In this document: piece after piece, positions 62,030-64,000 of the stretch
How the letters are laid out: each line of letters starts with the position of its first letter
How positions within the stretch are numbered: the stretch's first letter is position 1
Source of the DNA: Epiperipatus broadwayi
Taxonomy: Eukaryota > Onychophora > Udeonychophora > Euonychophora > Peripatidae
Length of the DNA: 64,000 bases
Assembly: GCA_028023455.1 (NCBI GenBank)
Contig: JAQFVV010012434.1
Span: 8,305,355-8,369,354, forward strand
Direction of reading: 5' to 3'
Notes under the pieces: generated by a model
Database searches by the model: none
Seen by the model: only the letters and a program-made list of their open reading frames with translations
Told to the model about the DNA's origin: nothing
Translations under genes and position numbers: made by a program

Positions 62030-63662
62030 GACCTGCATTTTTTCACTGGTTGCTGGGAGACAGAGGATTCAATGTCTGGTGAGCTAATAGTGTAGCCATT
62101 ACTTTATTGGGGCAAGTTTTACCTACAGATGATTTGGAGCTTTTATTTGTTTTTTCACCTTCCTCTTCATAGATAGAGGCAATAAGGTGTCTCTTCCATG
62201 AAGGAAGACACTGAGCTGAGGGACTCATATAATGAGGTCATTGAGTGAGTGGGAGATAGTAGTGGATTAGGCATAGCTTCATTGATGGGAGCCAATTGAG
62301 GGTAAGTGGAATTGGGGGTAAGTGGTATTTTTCACAGCTTCAGATGCTGCAAGGTCTGGTTTAGTGTGGTCTGTATCCATGGCCATCACACCCAAAACTG
62401 AGTTAGAGTGATGTGTTCTGTTTTTGATTCTTTTGCAACTATGACAGATCTTAGTTAGGCAGTTCCTCACCAAGTGGCTCCTCTGCCAGCAGAAGAAACA
62501 CTGTTGAGGAATGCCACAGAATATGATGATAAGAGGGGAAATCTCCACATAATAGAGTATGAATGTCATTGGGGCTTGATTATTTATTCAGGATGAATTC
62601 CAAGGAGGCAGTGTTAGTATATACTGGAAGTTCTCTCCCCTTAATCATTTGGTACCTAAATTTAAGATCTTACTATAGGGCCTAAGTAGTTGCTGCAAAT
62701 CATTTTCTTTAAATTTAAGGTAGCAGTTCTTGATCATGTCTGATAAGATTGTGTGATGATTCATATTAATGTTGCAAATGATTTTCCCATCAAGGTATTT
62801 GAAAATTTTCTGGAAGAAAATTTTCTGAGTAAGGTTGTTAAATTTTATTATTACATGGTGATTATTAGGATATTGCAAAATTTTGTGAATCAGCCTCCAT
62901 AATTTTTTTTGTTAACTCATTATATAGTTCATTAATCGAGAATTTATATAAATCACATGAAAGGTTGGTAACAGTCAAGATTGAAGTGTTTTCACTGTAG
63001 AAATTAAAAAAGGATTTATGTAGTTGAAGGGGAATGGAGCTATTAAATTCGCTTGCTATAAAATCAAGATCCTTCTGCTCCAAATTTAAATTGATAAGAT
63101 TGGGGTTGCAAGAATTGACAGCAAAGTTCTCTTCCACCTCTTCATCAATTAAATTGGAAAATTTTGGGGATTTTTTTTAAAATTTCCCATGTCATAACAT
63201 TAGGCTCACTAAGTCCTACCTGTGTAATGTTAGAATAAGAAGGTTTGCTATTAATTAGTTAGTATATATAGGTTGATTTTTTGGAAGTGGAAGCATTTAA
63301 ATTAAAAGGCACTAAGTTAGTTTTTCCATTTTTATCAAAATTACTGTTAGGATTATTTGATACAGGAGAATTAAGAGAAAATTTACCATTGTTACTCCCC
63401 AAGCTTGGTAAATCCAGACTTCCAATGATGTCCCTAAAGGCTTCATTCTGGACCATATTGTCTTAAAGTTTGGACTGGGATTCCTTTGAAATGAGCTTAA
63501 AGTCTTCTCTTTAACTGTAGCTTCTCTGAACAGTGTGATTGGTTGCAGGAAATTAGATTCTGAGTTATCTTGAATTTCAAAGATGGTTTCTTTCTCAACT
63601 TGATTCATTGAAGATTCTTTGCAACTGTTGTAAACCTCTTCAATACTGAGTAACTTATCCAT
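62030..63662 (-). pseudogene. LINE ORF1 (nucleic-acid-binding, CCHC zinc knuckle), broken
   Basis: The likely start is the ATG at 63662 (MDKLLSIEEVYNSCKESSMN), since it opens the first of a chain of collinear minus-strand frames. The chain continues through 63137-62865 and 62878-62645 (the latter with VIIKFNNLTQKIFFQKIFKY, an RNA-recognition-like segment) to QCFFCWQRSHLVRNCLTKIC near 62500, a C-x2-C-x4-H-x4-C knuckle followed by CHSCKRIKNRTHHS. A hydrophilic tail runs to about 62043. This order (low-complexity N terminus, RRM-like region, zinc knuckle) is usual for LINE ORF1 chaperone proteins. It sits directly upstream of the ORF2 remnant. Several frameshifts make it non-functional. Confidence 0.7.
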
Positions 63663-64000
63663 CCTTAACTGAGCAGGAGAGTAAGAGGATAACTTTTATA
63701 AGCAAAGGTTTCCACTGGTAAAAATTCCAGAAAATCACAAGAAATGCTGAAATTTTACAGAGCCTGAAATTCAATAAAGTTAACTAGATGTGTCCTTTAT
63801 AGGCACACATGTGTAATGCTAAAGTTTTACAAAATAGAAGTGCATTTTCAAAGTTATCTTAAAATATAAAAACAGAGTCATTGAACATTAATCAGAGTAT
63901 ATTTAATTGTGAGAAAGTTGGAATTTCACTATTCATTTTATTTTTTAAAAAATACAATACAGTATATTTTACTTTTATTTTTTGAGTAAATGTTAATAAG
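63663..64000 (-). other. Possible LINE 5' leader, then A+T-rich DNA
   Basis: Sequence just upstream of the ORF1 start is less A+T-rich up to about 63830 and may be the LINE 5' untranslated region. No promoter motif is identified. Confidence 0.35.

Overview
This window looks like non-genic DNA from a large, very A+T-rich eukaryotic genome, most likely an invertebrate animal. The reasons are: about three quarters A+T by eye; no operons and no long host reading frame; tRNA-derived SINE-like repeats; LINE, Penelope-like, LTR and Merlin-type elements in all stages of decay; long (GATA)n and (TA)n tracts. The species cannot be named from the sequence, and no host protein-coding gene could be established. 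The best host-gene hint is a weak, possibly spliced short frame at 17939-18367 (minus).

Layout. 1-4420: old A+T-rich DNA with a degenerate three-unit tandem repeat (1113-1790) and a decayed reverse transcriptase fragment (about 3630-4020). 4421-5798: a non-autonomous TIR transposon with an 8-bp target duplication. 5799-9460: featureless apart from small inverted repeats. 9700-16300: two minus-strand LINE copies, one a 3' fragment and one nearly complete, with a SINE-like repeat between them. 17208-17595: a foldback element. 21430-22110: a promoter-like, LTR-like stretch. 27108-27482: a palindrome carrying hammerhead ribozyme (HHR) motifs in both arms. 31649-31779: a MITE. 32348-36334: long direct repeats around a decayed gag-like frame, followed by a 589-bp (GATA)n/(GACA)n block. 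37520-39014: a large palindrome with three more HHR motifs. 43650-46010: a Penelope-like element (PLE) core, bounded by 39-40-bp inverted repeats and split between its RT and GIY-YIG parts by a 1.23-kb retrozyme-like insert with three HHR motifs. 48849-51564 and 55105-57593: two Merlin (IS1016/IS1595-like DDE) transposons, each with an identical 8-bp target duplication on both sides. 59725-63662: a third minus-strand LINE with a CCHC ORF1, lacking its 3' end.

The most interesting signal is the set of eight hammerhead-like motifs in three unrelated repeat families. All three families are arranged head-to-head (inverted), and one also contains a head-to-tail dimer with a 457-nt cleavage-to-cleavage monomer. 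HHRs are known in Penelope-like elements and small retrozymes; the insertion of such a unit inside a PLE core, the palindromic packaging and the very short helix III are worth testing. The second is the Merlin pair: both keep a terminal palindrome of about 200 bp at the end downstream of the transposase, in which the TIR is repeated inside the element in reverse, next to three-copy tandem repeats.
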